This document shows, one piece after another, positions 8,619-18,030 of a stretch of 64,000 nt of DNA. Location of the stretch: positions 104,815 to 168,814 of the forward strand of contig DHNP01000045.1 of the NCBI GenBank assembly GCA_002409585.1, given 5' to 3'. Origin of the DNA: Ruminococcaceae bacterium UBA5413 (GTDB lineage Bacteria; Bacillota; Clostridia; Oscillospirales; Acutalibacteraceae). Every line of letters starts with the position of its first letter. Positions within the stretch are counted from its first letter, which is position 1. The notes below the pieces were generated by a model, which did not search any database, was not told where the DNA came from, and was given only the letters and a program-made list of their open reading frames with translations. The position numbers were made by a program, and so were the translations under genes.

Positions 8619-10283
8619 ATGACCGACATTGAAATAGCACAAAAAACAAAGCTTGTCCCTATTGTAAAAATTGCCGAAAAGCTTGGCCTTAAAGAGGACG
8701 AGCTTGATTTGTACGGCAAATACAAAGCAAAGGTAAACGCTTCCGCTTTTAGAAGGCTCTCCGGTAAAAAAGACGGCAAGCTTGTACTCGTTACCGCTAT
8801 TAACCCCACCCCCGCCGGTGAGGGAAAAACAACAGTGACGGTAGGTTTGGGTGAAGCAATGTCAAAGATAGGCAAAAACGCCGTTATAGCCCTGCGCGAG
8901 CCGTCGCTCGGCCCGGTTTTCGGCATAAAGGGCGGCGCGGCCGGCGGCGGCATGGCGCAGGTGGTGCCGATGGAGGACATAAACCTGCACTTTACCGGCG
9001 ACTTCCACGCTATAACCTCCGCCAACAACCTTCTCTGCGCCATGATTGACAACCATATCATGCACGGCAACGAGCTTAACATCGACCCGCGCAGTATCCT
9101 TGTCCCGCGCTGCATGGATATGAACGACAGGCAGCTGCGCCATATGGTGACGGGGCTTGGCGGAAAAACAGGCGGCGTTCCGCGCGAAGACGCTTTCTGC
9201 ATAACGGCGGCTTCGGAAGTAATGGCCGTGTTCTGCCTTGCCGAGGGAATTGACGACCTGAAAAACCGCCTTGGGAGCATACTCGCCGCCTATACATACG
9301 ACGGCGAGCCGGTTTACGCGCGCGATTTAAAGGCCGAAGGCGCAATGACCGCTTTGCTTAAAGATGCCTTAAAACCGAATTTAGTGCAGACCATAGAAGG
9401 TACTCCCGCAATAATGCACGGGGGACCTTTTGCAAACATAGCGCACGGATGCAACTCCGTGGCAGCTACGCGCCTCGGGTTAAAGCTCGCCGACTACTGC
9501 ATTACAGAGGCTGGCTTCGGTTCAGACCTCGGCGCGGAAAAATTCATGGATATAAAGTGCCGCCTGGCGGGTTTGAAGCCGGCGGCCGTCGTACTTGTGG
9601 CAACAGCGCGCGCCATTAAGTACAACGGCGGAGTACCTAAAAACGAAACAGGACACGAAAACCTCGAAGCGCTTAAAAAAGGCATCTGCAACCTCGGCGC
9701 CCATATCTCAAACATCAAAAAATTCGGCGTGCCGCTCGTAGTAGCTATAAACCGCTTTGAAAGCGACACGGAGCAGGAACTCGCTTTCATAGAAAAATAC
9801 TGCCGTGAAAACGGAGCTGACTTCGCCTTGTCTGAGGGCTTTTCAAAGGGCGGCGCCGGAGGCACAGATTTAGCGGAAAAGGTTTGCTTAGCCGCAGGAA
9901 AGCCGTCAGCTTTTAAGCCGCTATATGATGCTTCATTGCCTATAAAAGAAAAAATCGGAACCATAGCTGCTGAAATATACGGTGCGGACGGGGTAAGCTA
10001 CACGCAGAAAGCATTAAAATCGCTTAAGGAAATCGAAGCGCTCGGTGCTGACAGGCTGCCGGTCTGCATAGCAAAGACACAGTACTCGCTCTCAGACGAT
10101 CCCAAACTTCTGGGCCGCCCGTCAGGCTTTAAAATAACCATACGCGACATGCATCTTTCGGGCGGCGCAGGCTTTATTGTGGCATACGCTGGGAATATAC
10201 TCACTATGCCCGGCCTGCCTAAACATCCGGCGGCAGAAAACATAGACGTCGGGAGCGGCGGACTTATATCGGGCCTTTTTTAA
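8619..10283 (+). CDS. fhs: Formate-tetrahydrofolate ligase
   Basis: Makes 10-formyl-THF from formate, THF and ATP in one-carbon metabolism and, in acetogens, the methyl branch of Wood-Ljungdahl. 554 residues, normal length. The nucleotide site is TPAGEGKTT at residues 64-72, and the family signature REPSLGPVFGIKGGAAGGG follows. The end reads LPKHPAAENIDVGSGGLISGLF-like, as in the family. It stands alone; no folD or fchA is beside it. Confidence 0.97.
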   Translation: MTDIEIAQKTKLVPIVKIAEKLGLKEDELDLYGKYKAKVNASAFRRLSGKKDGKLVLVTAINPTPAGEGKTTVTVGLGEAMSKIGKNAVIALREPSLGPVFGIKGGAAGGGMAQVVPMEDINLHFTGDFHAITSANNLLCAMIDNHIMHGNELNIDPRSILVPRCMDMNDRQLRHMVTGLGGKTGGVPREDAFCITAASEVMAVFCLAEGIDDLKNRLGSILAAYTYDGEPVYARDLKAEGAMTALLKDALKPNLVQTIEGTPAIMHGGPFANIAHGCNSVAATRLGLKLADYCITEAGFGSDLGAEKFMDIKCRLAGLKPAAVVLVATARAIKYNGGVPKNETGHENLEALKKGICNLGAHISNIKKFGVPLVVAINRFESDTEQELAFIEKYCRENGADFALSEGFSKGGAGGTDLAEKVCLAAGKPSAFKPLYDASLPIKEKIGTIAAEIYGADGVSYTQKALKSLKEIEALGADRLPVCIAKTQYSLSDDPKLLGRPSGFKITIRDMHLSGGAGFIVAYAGNILTMPGLPKHPAAENIDVGSGGLISGLF

Positions 10284-10336
10284 AGCCCAAGCGCGGGCAC
10301 ATACACGCGCGCATATTAACTCTTTAAAATAAAATG

Positions 10337-10360
10337 AAGCGGCACTTTAAAGCGCCGCTT
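10337..10360 (+). other. Hairpin between fhs and tsaE
   Basis: AAGCGGC and GCCGCTT flank a ten-base centre. The T run comes only after a further GC-rich stretch, so it may be a weak fhs terminator or an mRNA end. Reading into tsaE cannot be excluded. Confidence 0.35.
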
Positions 10361-10377
10361 GCTTAGGCGGGATTTTT

Positions 10378-10803
10378 ATGGTCAGCGTTACAACCGGATC
10401 GGAAAATGAAACGGAAGCACTCGGTGAAAAAATATCGTCAAAATTAAAAGGCGGAGAAGTTCTCGCCCTTTTCGGCGGCATGGGCATGGGAAAAACTGCC
10501 TTTACGCGTGGCCTTGCCAAAGGCCTCGGAGTTAGAAGCGGCGTTTCAAGCCCTACGTTTGCGCTTATGCATGAATACCGGGGACGGTTAACCGTTTACC
10601 ATTTTGATATGTTCCGCATAGAAACATGGGACGACCTTTCTTCAACGGGCTTTTTCGACTGCATTGACGCGGGCGGTGTAACGGTAATTGAATGGAGCGA
10701 AAACATTGAAAACGCACTGCCCGCAGGATCAATAAAAATACGCATATCACGCGGCCAAAACGACAACCTGCGTGTTTTTGAAATAGAGGGAATGGATATA
10801 TGA
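10378..10803 (+). CDS. tsaE: tRNA threonylcarbamoyladenosine biosynthesis ATPase TsaE
   Basis: Part of the TsaBDE complex that makes t6A37 in ANN-decoding tRNAs. 141 residues with the P-loop GGMGMGKTAFTRGLAKGLG and the family motifs SPTFALMHEY and VTVIEWSENI. Its TGA overlaps the tsaB ATG by four bases, so tsaE, tsaB, rpiB and probably upp form one operon. Confidence 0.95.
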   Translation: MVSVTTGSENETEALGEKISSKLKGGEVLALFGGMGMGKTAFTRGLAKGLGVRSGVSSPTFALMHEYRGRLTVYHFDMFRIETWDDLSSTGFFDCIDAGGVTVIEWSENIENALPAGSIKIRISRGQNDNLRVFEIEGMDI

Positions 10804-11513
10804 TGATACTTGCCGTAGACTCCTCGGCCGTGGCCGCTTCAGCCGCCATAGTAAGCAGCGGGAAAATCACGGGGGAATTTTACATCAACACAAGACTGAC
10901 CCACAGCCAGACTCTTATGCCGATGATACACGACCTGCTCGTGTGCACACAGACCGATATAAAAGACATAGATTTATTTGCGGTTTCTTCCGGCCCAGGT
11001 TCCTTTACAGGGATAAGGATAGGCATAGCGAGCGTAAAAGGCCTTGCGTTTCCGCTCGGCAAGCCGTGCGCTGGAGTTTCTACGCTTGAGGCGATAGCAT
11101 ATAACCTTGAACATATGGAAGGTACGGTGTGCGCCGTAATGGATGCCCGCTGCGGGCAGGTTTACAACGCCGTATTTTCCGCCGACGGCAAAAAGCTGCA
11201 GCGTTTAACACCCGACAGGGCCATATCCGTTGAAGAACTTTCGCGTGAATGTGAAAAATATGCCAAACCTATTTTTTTGGCCGGCGACGGCGCAAAATTG
11301 TGCTATAATGATATACGGTTTAAAGCGCTCGGCGCCGCGCTTCCTCCTGAGCCGTTGATTTACCAGCGCGCGTGCTCAGTGGCACAAGCAGCCGAGCATG
11401 CAGCCGCGGAAGGTAAAACCGTGCCATCGGCTGACCTAATGCCTGTTTACCTGCGGCCGGCGCAGGCGCAGCGTGCATTAAAAAATAAATTATCGGAGGG
11501 TAAAAAACTATGA
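10800..11513 (+). CDS. tsaB: tRNA threonylcarbamoyladenosine biosynthesis protein TsaB
   Basis: Actin-fold scaffold partner of TsaD in t6A synthesis. 237 residues with ILAVDSSAVAASAAIV at the N-terminus, SSGPGSFTGIRIGIASVKGL in the middle and CAVMDARCGQVYNAVF. Two ATG codons in a row (10800 and 10803) are both possible starts. It overlaps tsaE by four bases and rpiB by four bases. Confidence 0.95.
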   Translation: MMILAVDSSAVAASAAIVSSGKITGEFYINTRLTHSQTLMPMIHDLLVCTQTDIKDIDLFAVSSGPGSFTGIRIGIASVKGLAFPLGKPCAGVSTLEAIAYNLEHMEGTVCAVMDARCGQVYNAVFSADGKKLQRLTPDRAISVEELSRECEKYAKPIFLAGDGAKLCYNDIRFKALGAALPPEPLIYQRACSVAQAAEHAAAEGKTVPSADLMPVYLRPAQAQRALKNKLSEGKKL

Positions 11514-11953
11514 TTGCTTTAGGGGCTGACCACGGCGGTTTCAAACTCAAAGAAGCTGTAAAAAAATACCTCGAATCTGAAAACATAGAGTACAAGGACT
11601 TCGGGACATTCAGTGAAGAATCGGTAGATTACCCTGTCTTTGCCGCAAAAGTAGGGCATTTCATTATGGACGGAAAGGCCGAGCAGGGCATCTTGTGCTG
11701 CGGGACAGGCATAGGCATAAGCATCGCTGCAAACAAGATAAAAGGCATACGGGCGGCGGTATGCACAAACGCTTTCTGCGCGGAGTTCTGCCGGCGCCAC
11801 AACAACGCCAACATACTCTGTATGGGCGGAAGGGTCATAGACGAAAAACAGGCGGTAGAACTTGCAAAAATATTTTTGAATACTCCTTTTGAGGGCGGCC
11901 GTCACGGAAGGCGTGTTGACGAGATTGCCCAAATTGAACGTGGGGAACTGTAA
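11510..11953 (+). CDS. rpiB: Ribose 5-phosphate isomerase B
   Basis: Interconverts ribose 5-phosphate and ribulose 5-phosphate. 147 residues with ALGADHGGFKLKEAVKKYL at the N-terminus, the active-site Cys in GILCCGTGIGISIAANK and the phosphate-binding RRHNNANIL. The GGAGGG site lies inside the end of tsaB. The upp gene follows after 34 bases, linking pentose phosphate supply to PRPP-dependent uracil salvage. Confidence 0.94.
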   Translation: MIALGADHGGFKLKEAVKKYLESENIEYKDFGTFSEESVDYPVFAAKVGHFIMDGKAEQGILCCGTGIGISIAANKIKGIRAAVCTNAFCAEFCRRHNNANILCMGGRVIDEKQAVELAKIFLNTPFEGGRHGRRVDEIAQIERGEL

Positions 11954-11987
11954 TTTTGAATATCTTATAAATGGAGGATATATATTA

Positions 11988-12620
11988 ATGGAAAACAACG
12001 TATTGGTAATGGACCACCCGCTTATACAGCATAAACTTACGTACCTGCGCGACAAGAACACAGGTTCAAAAGATTTCCGCCAGCTCATAAGTGAAATAGC
12101 CATGCTGCTCTGCTACGAGGCTACGCGCGACCTTCCGCTTGAGGAAACTACGGTCGAAACTCCAGTCGCCACGGCAAAAACGGAAATAATAGCAGGCCGC
12201 AAGCTTGCCTTTATACCTATTTTAAGGGCAGGCCTCGGCATGGTTGACGGTGTTTTACAGCTTGTCCCTGCTGCAAAAGTCGGCCACATAGGCCTTTACC
12301 GCGACCCTAAAACCTTAAAGCCGGTTGAGTACTACAGCAAGCTGCCGCTCGACATAGACCAGCGCGACGTTATAGTGCTTGACCCAATGCTCGCGACAGG
12401 CGGTTCGTCATGTGACGCGGTTTCCATTATTAAAAAAAGCAACCCTAAAAGCATCAAGTTCATGTGCATTATAGCAGCACCCGAGGGTATAAAAGTCTTT
12501 ACAAAAAATCACCCTGACGTTAAGCTGTACTGCGCGGCCGTGGACGACCACCTCAATGACAAAGGCTACATCGTCCCGGGGCTTGGCGACGCGGGCGACC
12601 GCATCTTCGGTACGCTTTGA
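11988..12620 (+). CDS. upp: Uracil phosphoribosyltransferase
   Basis: Converts uracil and PRPP to UMP. 210 residues, the usual length. The PRPP-binding loop is VIVLDPMLATGGSS, and the C-terminal uracil-site region is GLGDAGDRIFGTL. ATG 11988 is preceded by ATGGAGGA with good spacing; an upstream in-frame ATG at 11889 overlaps rpiB and adds an unrelated tail, so it is rejected. Confidence 0.97.
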   Translation: MENNVLVMDHPLIQHKLTYLRDKNTGSKDFRQLISEIAMLLCYEATRDLPLEETTVETPVATAKTEIIAGRKLAFIPILRAGLGMVDGVLQLVPAAKVGHIGLYRDPKTLKPVEYYSKLPLDIDQRDVIVLDPMLATGGSSCDAVSIIKKSNPKSIKFMCIIAAPEGIKVFTKNHPDVKLYCAAVDDHLNDKGYIVPGLGDAGDRIFGTL

Positions 12621-12647
12621 TAAATAAGTAATTTCTACAGAATATAC

Positions 12648-12676
12648 AGGGCGGAACCGCCGAGCGGTTCCGCCCT
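12648..12676 (+). terminator. Hairpin after upp
   Basis: A perfect 13-bp stem, AGGGCGGAACCGC with GCGGTTCCGCCCT, and a 3-base loop. It has no strong T run. It lies between the converging upp and M56 protease genes and may stop both. Confidence 0.65.
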
Positions 12677-12725
12677 ATTATGTTGTACCTGCGTATTTAC
12701 ATGGCTTATAAGCTGTAAAATTTAT

Positions 12726-15700
12726 TTAAGGGATATATTCTTCCTCTGCCTTAACAACTTCGCCGTTTTTTACAGTGAGCCAAAACGCACCCTTCCCCTT
12801 CTTTTCATCAATACGTTTCTTCATTCCGTTTTCGTCCGTTTTCTGTGTATTGGTATCATAAATATAAAACCCTGCTTTAGTGTTCAGCTTAAAAGTTTTT
12901 TTGTCAACTTTCGGGTTGTATATATAAAACCCGGACGGCATATCGTCGTCCTTATTAAGATCCAGTTCTTTCATCCTGCCAGTCTCATCAGATGTTATCC
13001 ATTCCGCCAAGTCTGCGGTAAGCGTATTTGTTTTAACGTTAAGTCCGCTAAGATACGCAAAGTACTTTGTTTCGGTTTCAAGACTGCCCAAGTCAAGCGT
13101 ATCGCCTTCTGTATTTTTATAACGGTTATTTTCATCCTGATAAAAAAGCCATTTCGCAAGCGCGGCATCAAAGACCTGCCCGTCATTCGGTTTTTCAAAC
13201 TGTGCGAAAGTTATGATTATTTGCTTACCCTTTTTTACCTTTGACTGCAATTCGCCGCTGAAGTCCATGTTTTCAAAATATATTTCCGTTTCCTTACCGT
13301 AATGGGTATAGTAGTCGTACGTGTCCTGTGCGGTATCGCTGTCCTGCGGCAGGTCATCGGTCATTTTGACTGTAAGCGACACGAGTTTGCCGTTTTTAGT
13401 ATTAACGTTTTTTACAGTGGCCTTTACTCTGTTAACGGGAGAAACTTCCTCCCAAGTGCCTTCCTTTTTCGTAGGCGTATTTACGCGCGGCCAGTTTTTG
13501 AACACCTTATAGGTACTTTCTTTCGATTTGGTCTTTCTGTTATAAACGACAAGGTTAAGGTCACGCGTAAGCGAATCGCCGCCGTCGTCAAAGTACACAA
13601 ACCTGTCATTGTCTATCTCAGCATACATATCACCCGCGTTCACGGGCGGATTCTTAAATTTTTCATCAATGCTGCCGTGTTTTTCATAAATGCCATTTAC
13701 TTTCTTATACGGCACCTGCTCAAGGCTGTCTGAATCTATATCGTATTGATACATGTAATCATCAGTATCGTTTCCGCTGCTGTCCATGTACACGGTCTTT
13801 CCGTCTTTGCTTACGAAAACGGACGTATACTCTGAACCCTGTATGTTGCCGCAGCCTATTTCATCAAGGTTTAAGCTCTGTGTAATATTTTGCTTTTGAA
13901 TATCGTAAACAAAAAGTCCGAAATAGCCGTGGAAAACTACTCGCGAACCCGAAGCATAATCGATTTCAGGTATGAACCCTTGATAGTTTAAATTATAAAA
14001 ATCATTGTCGTTAAGTATTCTATTGTGAGCCACTTCTACTGAAGTAAACTTTTCACCGCTTTTATGTCCGCCCGTAAATCCGTTAAAAACATTGAAAACC
14101 CATTCGTAGCCGTCGTCCGCCGCAACGTTTACCGTGGATGTCTCTGTCCCCGTCTGTACCGCCCTTACGGCGCCATGCTTACCGGGCGCTAAAATCTGTT
14201 TTTTGTTTGCCGGCTTATCTACGGGATATACCACCGCCGCGCCCTGTTTTTTATCCTTTTTAAGCGAGCCGAACAATGCGATATAATTATAATCATAACT
14301 GACAAACTCATTTGTTATGTCTATGCCAAAATTATCCTTTACTATACCGGCGCTTACATCGTCTATGATTTCAGAGTGTAAAATGGTGAACGATTTAACG
14401 ATTTTAAGCGCTTCGTCTTCTTTAATCTTATCAGAATTAAAATTTATAAGGTATGTAACAGTGCTGCCATTCGGGATTATAAAAAAATTCAATTCATTAG
14501 TATATGAAGTATCGTCCGCGGCGGCAGGCTGCGTGCGGCGCAGCGTTACCATAGTTGTAGGGTATGTAAAGCCTGTAAGCTGTTTTTTGCTAAGCTCCTC
14601 AACATGGTTCCCATACAGTTGTGAAAACGGCTCTGACGGGTCGTAGTTCATTACTTCAAACGAACACATCTTCCCGTTATTCTTTAAGATGTTTTCCGAC
14701 ATCTGCCACGCTTTAGGAACAGAAACTTCAAACCTGTCGTATTTTATTACTTTTGTGTCATTTTCACTGCGTATTTTTAAAACAAACGGGTAAAAATACG
14801 ATTTTCCCCCATATTTGGCAGTTATACAGTAACCGCAGATATCATTTACCCTGCTGTCAGAACTTAAATACGATGCCATATTCTTTTTTACGGTAAAAGA
14901 GTAGGCGCCGCCATTTTCGTCTATATTTAAATTTTCAGGCTTTATATTTTTACTGTATTTATATTTTCCTGTGCTGTTTATCAAAACGCCGGTCACTGCA
15001 ACTTTGTCGGGCTTTTTCCCACTGAAGCTAAGCCTTACCTCAGAGCCTTCAGCCGCATACGGTATTGCATCCGCCTTGGTCTTTTCAATAACCGAAACAA
15101 ATAATGAGTCCTCCACGGCTTTATCTGTTCCCTCAACGTTTAAGTCAGCCTTTGTGCTTTCTATGGTAACCTTCACGCGCGGGCCTGTCGTACCGTAAGC
15201 CACAAAAAGGCCAAAAAAAGCCGCTGCTGCTGCGACCGCACACAAGGCCGCAATGCCGCGCCGCTTTTTCTTTGTATCAAATATTTTTGCTATACGTTTT
15301 TTCATGGTTTTCTTACCGCCGTAAAAATACGTCGAAAATGCCGTTTTGCATCTTTCGCCTTTACTTACTGCAGATAAGATAGCTTCGCCGTAAAGCTTTC
15401 TGTCCGCGCTGTCCATACATTTTGTTACCTCGGCATCGCATACAAATTCAATGTCTTTCGCCGCCTCGCGCGGCATTAGCCATATAACAGGGTTAAACCA
15501 ATGTACGGCGTTTGCGGCTGTTATCACAAATTTATACCATATGTCACGGCGCTTATAGTGTACAAGCTCATGCCGCAGTATCATTTTAAGCTCTCCGCCG
15601 GCATACTCCGCTTCAGGCAAAAAAAGTATTGGCCGGAAAAAACCCGTCATCATAGGGCTTGAGATTTTTTTGCTGCGTCTCAGCTGTATGCCGCCCCTTA

Positions 15701-16217
15701 TATTCATGTCCCTAACGGCAAATGAAAAGGCTGCGCGGCAGGCGGCATCCTCCTCCGGACGGCTCCAGCGCATTATATTCTTTCTGAACACAAAGTACTT
15801 GGTAAGCTGGTATGCCATAAAAGCTGCGGCGCCCAAAGCCCACGCAACAGCGGCAATTTCTCCAACTGAAAAAGTCCTGCCAGAGTTTTCATATTCCTGC
15901 TGTACGGCGGTGTCCTCTTCACCGGCGTGCTGTTCCGTTATCTTTTCAGGGGCTGAACGCGCAGGCACCTGGCTGCGGCTACGCTGGGCAGGCATATGCA
16001 CCGTTACCGTACTCTCAGGTACCGCGACATTTACCGGCGGTTCCGGCACATGGTAATTAAACGGTATGAGCAGCCGCACCGCTAAAATAAGCCAGACCCA
16101 GCAGCGCCACTTCGCCGTAAACTTTTTGTTAAGCCAATTTGAAAGAATAAGGACTATAAGTATGACAGCAGACACAGCCGCCGATATTTCCAATAGGTTG
16201 TAAAATACCCGCGTCAT
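12726..16217 (-). CDS. BlaR1-like M56 membrane metallopeptidase with very large extracytoplasmic domain
   Basis: 1163 residues. Residues 1-340 are a BlaR1/MecR1-type protease: transmembrane segments near 11-28, 38-52, 119-135 and 228-248, zinc motif HELVH at 216-220 with downstream EFVCDAEV as further ligand region, and a last membrane helix at about 320-341. Beyond this, about 820 residues face outside. They do not show the SxxK penicillin-binding sensor of BlaR1. One part (around 490-620) resembles a PsbP-like fold, and later parts read like beta-propeller or DUF5050-like strands. It overlaps its blaI-type repressor gene by four bases (ATGA). By analogy it would cleave that repressor on sensing an external signal; the signal is unknown. 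Confidence 0.8.
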   Translation of the reverse strand: MTRVFYNLLEISAAVSAVILIVLILSNWLNKKFTAKWRCWVWLILAVRLLIPFNYHVPEPPVNVAVPESTVTVHMPAQRSRSQVPARSAPEKITEQHAGEEDTAVQQEYENSGRTFSVGEIAAVAWALGAAAFMAYQLTKYFVFRKNIMRWSRPEEDAACRAAFSFAVRDMNIRGGIQLRRSKKISSPMMTGFFRPILFLPEAEYAGGELKMILRHELVHYKRRDIWYKFVITAANAVHWFNPVIWLMPREAAKDIEFVCDAEVTKCMDSADRKLYGEAILSAVSKGERCKTAFSTYFYGGKKTMKKRIAKIFDTKKKRRGIAALCAVAAAAAFFGLFVAYGTTGPRVKVTIESTKADLNVEGTDKAVEDSLFVSVIEKTKADAIPYAAEGSEVRLSFSGKKPDKVAVTGVLINSTGKYKYSKNIKPENLNIDENGGAYSFTVKKNMASYLSSDSRVNDICGYCITAKYGGKSYFYPFVLKIRSENDTKVIKYDRFEVSVPKAWQMSENILKNNGKMCSFEVMNYDPSEPFSQLYGNHVEELSKKQLTGFTYPTTMVTLRRTQPAAADDTSYTNELNFFIIPNGSTVTYLINFNSDKIKEDEALKIVKSFTILHSEIIDDVSAGIVKDNFGIDITNEFVSYDYNYIALFGSLKKDKKQGAAVVYPVDKPANKKQILAPGKHGAVRAVQTGTETSTVNVAADDGYEWVFNVFNGFTGGHKSGEKFTSVEVAHNRILNDNDFYNLNYQGFIPEIDYASGSRVVFHGYFGLFVYDIQKQNITQSLNLDEIGCGNIQGSEYTSVFVSKDGKTVYMDSSGNDTDDYMYQYDIDSDSLEQVPYKKVNGIYEKHGSIDEKFKNPPVNAGDMYAEIDNDRFVYFDDGGDSLTRDLNLVVYNRKTKSKESTYKVFKNWPRVNTPTKKEGTWEEVSPVNRVKATVKNVNTKNGKLVSLTVKMTDDLPQDSDTAQDTYDYYTHYGKETEIYFENMDFSGELQSKVKKGKQIIITFAQFEKPNDGQVFDAALAKWLFYQDENNRYKNTEGDTLDLGSLETETKYFAYLSGLNVKTNTLTADLAEWITSDETGRMKELDLNKDDDMPSGFYIYNPKVDKKTFKLNTKAGFYIYDTNTQKTDENGMKKRIDEKKGKGAFWLTVKNGEVVKAEEEYIP

Positions 16218-16606
16218 TGGCGCCCCTCCCTTTCCACTTTGTCAAGGAAGTCCCGCAGTTCCCGCAAATCTTCCCTCCCTATGGACTTACTGTCATAAAG
16301 CGACGACACAAAAGCGGTAACCGAGTTGCCGTACAGCCTTTCGAGAACCGTTTTGCTTTCGCGGCGAAGGTATTCGCCCTCAGATATCACTACGCTGTAT
16401 ATATTTTCCCTGCCTTCACGCGTAACCCCTACAAAGCCCCTTTTCGCAAGGCGGGACAAAAAAGTAAGTACGGAAGTTATCTTCCAGTTTTTAGTCTTCT
16501 CAAGTTTGCCGCATACATATGCTGAAGTAACCGGCCCGCCGGCTTCCCACAGAACCTGCATGACGGCAAGTTCAGACGAAGGCAGGCGTTTTATTTCCTG
16601 TTTCAT
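16214..16606 (-). CDS. BlaI/MecI/CopY-family transcriptional repressor
   Basis: 130 residues: winged-helix DNA-binding domain (LPSSELAVMQVLWEAGGPVTS, then WKITSVLTFLSRLAKRGFV) and a C-terminal dimerisation helix. The ATG at 16606 is chosen because GGAGTG lies seven bases upstream. The gene is translationally coupled to the M56 protease that should inactivate it. Two operator-like dyads lie over its promoter, implying autorepression. Confidence 0.93.
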   Translation of the reverse strand: MKQEIKRLPSSELAVMQVLWEAGGPVTSAYVCGKLEKTKNWKITSVLTFLSRLAKRGFVGVTREGRENIYSVVISEGEYLRRESKTVLERLYGNSVTAFVSSLYDSKSIGREDLRELRDFLDKVEREGRQ

Positions 16607-16633
16607 TTTACACTCCAAATATCAAAAATTAGC

Positions 16634-16674
16634 TCTACATTTGTAGAACATAATTTCATTCTACACTTGTCGAA
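16634..16674 (-). promoter_or_regulatory. Two BlaI-type operators
   Basis: TCTACATTTGTAGA (16634-16647) is a perfect inverted repeat, and TTCTACACTTGTCGAA (16659-16674) a near-perfect one. Both contain the TACA-N2-TGT(A) core of BlaI/MecI operators. The second covers the -10 and part of the spacer; the first lies just after the transcription start. Confidence 0.82.
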
Positions 16675-16686
16675 TGAAAAAGTCAA
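16658..16686 (-). promoter_or_regulatory. Sigma-A promoter of the blaI-M56 pair
   Basis: Minus strand TTGACT (16686-16681), 17-base spacer, TAGAAT (16663-16658). An operator overlaps it. Confidence 0.8.
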
Positions 16687-16698
16687 GGCAAAATTTCA

Positions 16699-16744
16699 GC
16701 CCCTGCCGCCAAAAGTACTTTGCTTTTTAACGGCAGGGGCTTTT
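16699..16744. terminator. Hairpin downstream of the rRNA methyltransferase gene
   Basis: GCCCCTGCCG (16699-16708) pairs with CGGCAGGGGC (16731-16740). The T run follows on the plus strand; on the minus strand, where it would end the methyltransferase transcript, the tail is only TGAAATTTT. Confidence 0.55.
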
Positions 16745-16758
16745 ATTAAAAACCTTAA

Positions 16759-17877
16759 TTATTTAAAATACATATAATACTGGCACTTTATCATGCCGTT
16801 GTACAGTTTGCGCCGCTTGTCGGCTTTCCGGCCGAAGCACTTTTCAAAGTCGTCGTCAGGGCTGATAATCGAAAAACTCCACCCGCGTCTGCCGCTGAAA
16901 ACCTCACCCATTGTCCTGTAAAGCTGCTCCGACTGTTTGACGTCGAGCAGCCTCTCGCCATAAGGCGGGTTGCATATGACACAGCCGTACTCGCCGCTCT
17001 GCTCAAAATCCGATATATTCCTGTTTTCCACTGATATTCTCGTCTTTACGCCGGCTTTTTCCGCGTTGGCAAGCGAAAGCTCCACCGCGTCATTATCTAT
17101 ATCGTAGCCGTGTGCGGTAAAAGCGGCGGAATGCATCTCAAGCTCGCGCGCCCGCGTGCGCTCTTTTCGCCACACGCCGCCGCTAACATTGGTCCAGCGC
17201 TCTGCCTCAAAGCGCCGGTGTACACCCGGCGCTATATTTAAGGCATACAACGCCGCCTCTATAAGTATAGTGCCGGAGCCGCACATAGGGTCTATGAAGT
17301 TGGCGTCGTGCCTCACACGCGAAAAATATGCCATAGCAGCGGCGAGGGTTTCCTTTATAGGCGCCGCAGTCGCGTTTGCCCTGTAACCGCGCTTGTGCAG
17401 CGGCACACCCGTAGTATCTACCATAACGCTGACGTTGTCTTTAAGTATAAGGAACTGTATCTGGTACTTTGTGCCGGTTTCTTCGAACCAGCTTACGGAG
17501 TACTTTTGCTTAAGCCGCTCGACTACCGCCTTTTTTATAATAGACTGGCAGTCGGGCACGCTCATAAGCTTTGAACTCAAACACGCGCCTTTTACAGGGA
17601 AAGCGTCTTTGCGGCCTATGACGCGCTCCCAAGGCAGTCCTTTAACTCCCTGGAAAAGTTCTTCAAAGCTCTGCGCCACGAAGCTGCCCATATTTATGAG
17701 AACCCGTTCGCCATAGCGCGAACATATATTAGCACGCGCAAGCATCTCATCGCTGCCATCGAAAAGAACGCGTCCGTTCTGCGGCCTTACATTTTTTGCA
17801 TCCATTTTTCTAAGTTCGTCCGCTACAGGTCCCTCAAGGCCGAGCAGGCATGGTATGACAAGCTCATAATTATCCAT
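16759..17877 (-). CDS. THUMP-domain class I RNA methyltransferase (RlmL/YpsC-like)
   Basis: 372 residues. An N-terminal ferredoxin-like/THUMP region precedes a Rossmann methyltransferase with the SAM site DPMCGSGTILIEAALYA and the N2-guanine catalytic motif CNPPYGERL. This matches the RlmL/YpsC group, which makes m2G in 23S rRNA. The start at ATG 17877 follows GGAGAG; an upstream in-frame start is unsupported. It is monocistronic between hpf and blaI. Confidence 0.88.
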   Translation of the reverse strand: MDNYELVIPCLLGLEGPVADELRKMDAKNVRPQNGRVLFDGSDEMLARANICSRYGERVLINMGSFVAQSFEELFQGVKGLPWERVIGRKDAFPVKGACLSSKLMSVPDCQSIIKKAVVERLKQKYSVSWFEETGTKYQIQFLILKDNVSVMVDTTGVPLHKRGYRANATAAPIKETLAAAMAYFSRVRHDANFIDPMCGSGTILIEAALYALNIAPGVHRRFEAERWTNVSGGVWRKERTRARELEMHSAAFTAHGYDIDNDAVELSLANAEKAGVKTRISVENRNISDFEQSGEYGCVICNPPYGERLLDVKQSEQLYRTMGEVFSGRRGWSFSIISPDDDFEKCFGRKADKRRKLYNGMIKCQYYMYFK

Positions 17878-17997
17878 AAATTCTCTCCATATTTCAATAT
17901 ATAACACATAAAGCCGGACCGCACAGCACTCATACGGTATTGGTAGCGGTTTGATAAATTTACAGGCGCAGGCAGGAGTTTAATACAGCAGAGCATG

Positions 17998-18021
17998 TAA
18001 AAGGGCCGCCGCCGGCGGCCC
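17998..18021 (-). terminator. Terminator after hpf
   Basis: A GGGCCGCC/GGCGGCCC stem with a 3-base loop, followed on the minus strand by TTTT. Confidence 0.75.
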
Positions 18022-18030
18022 ACCGTGCAG

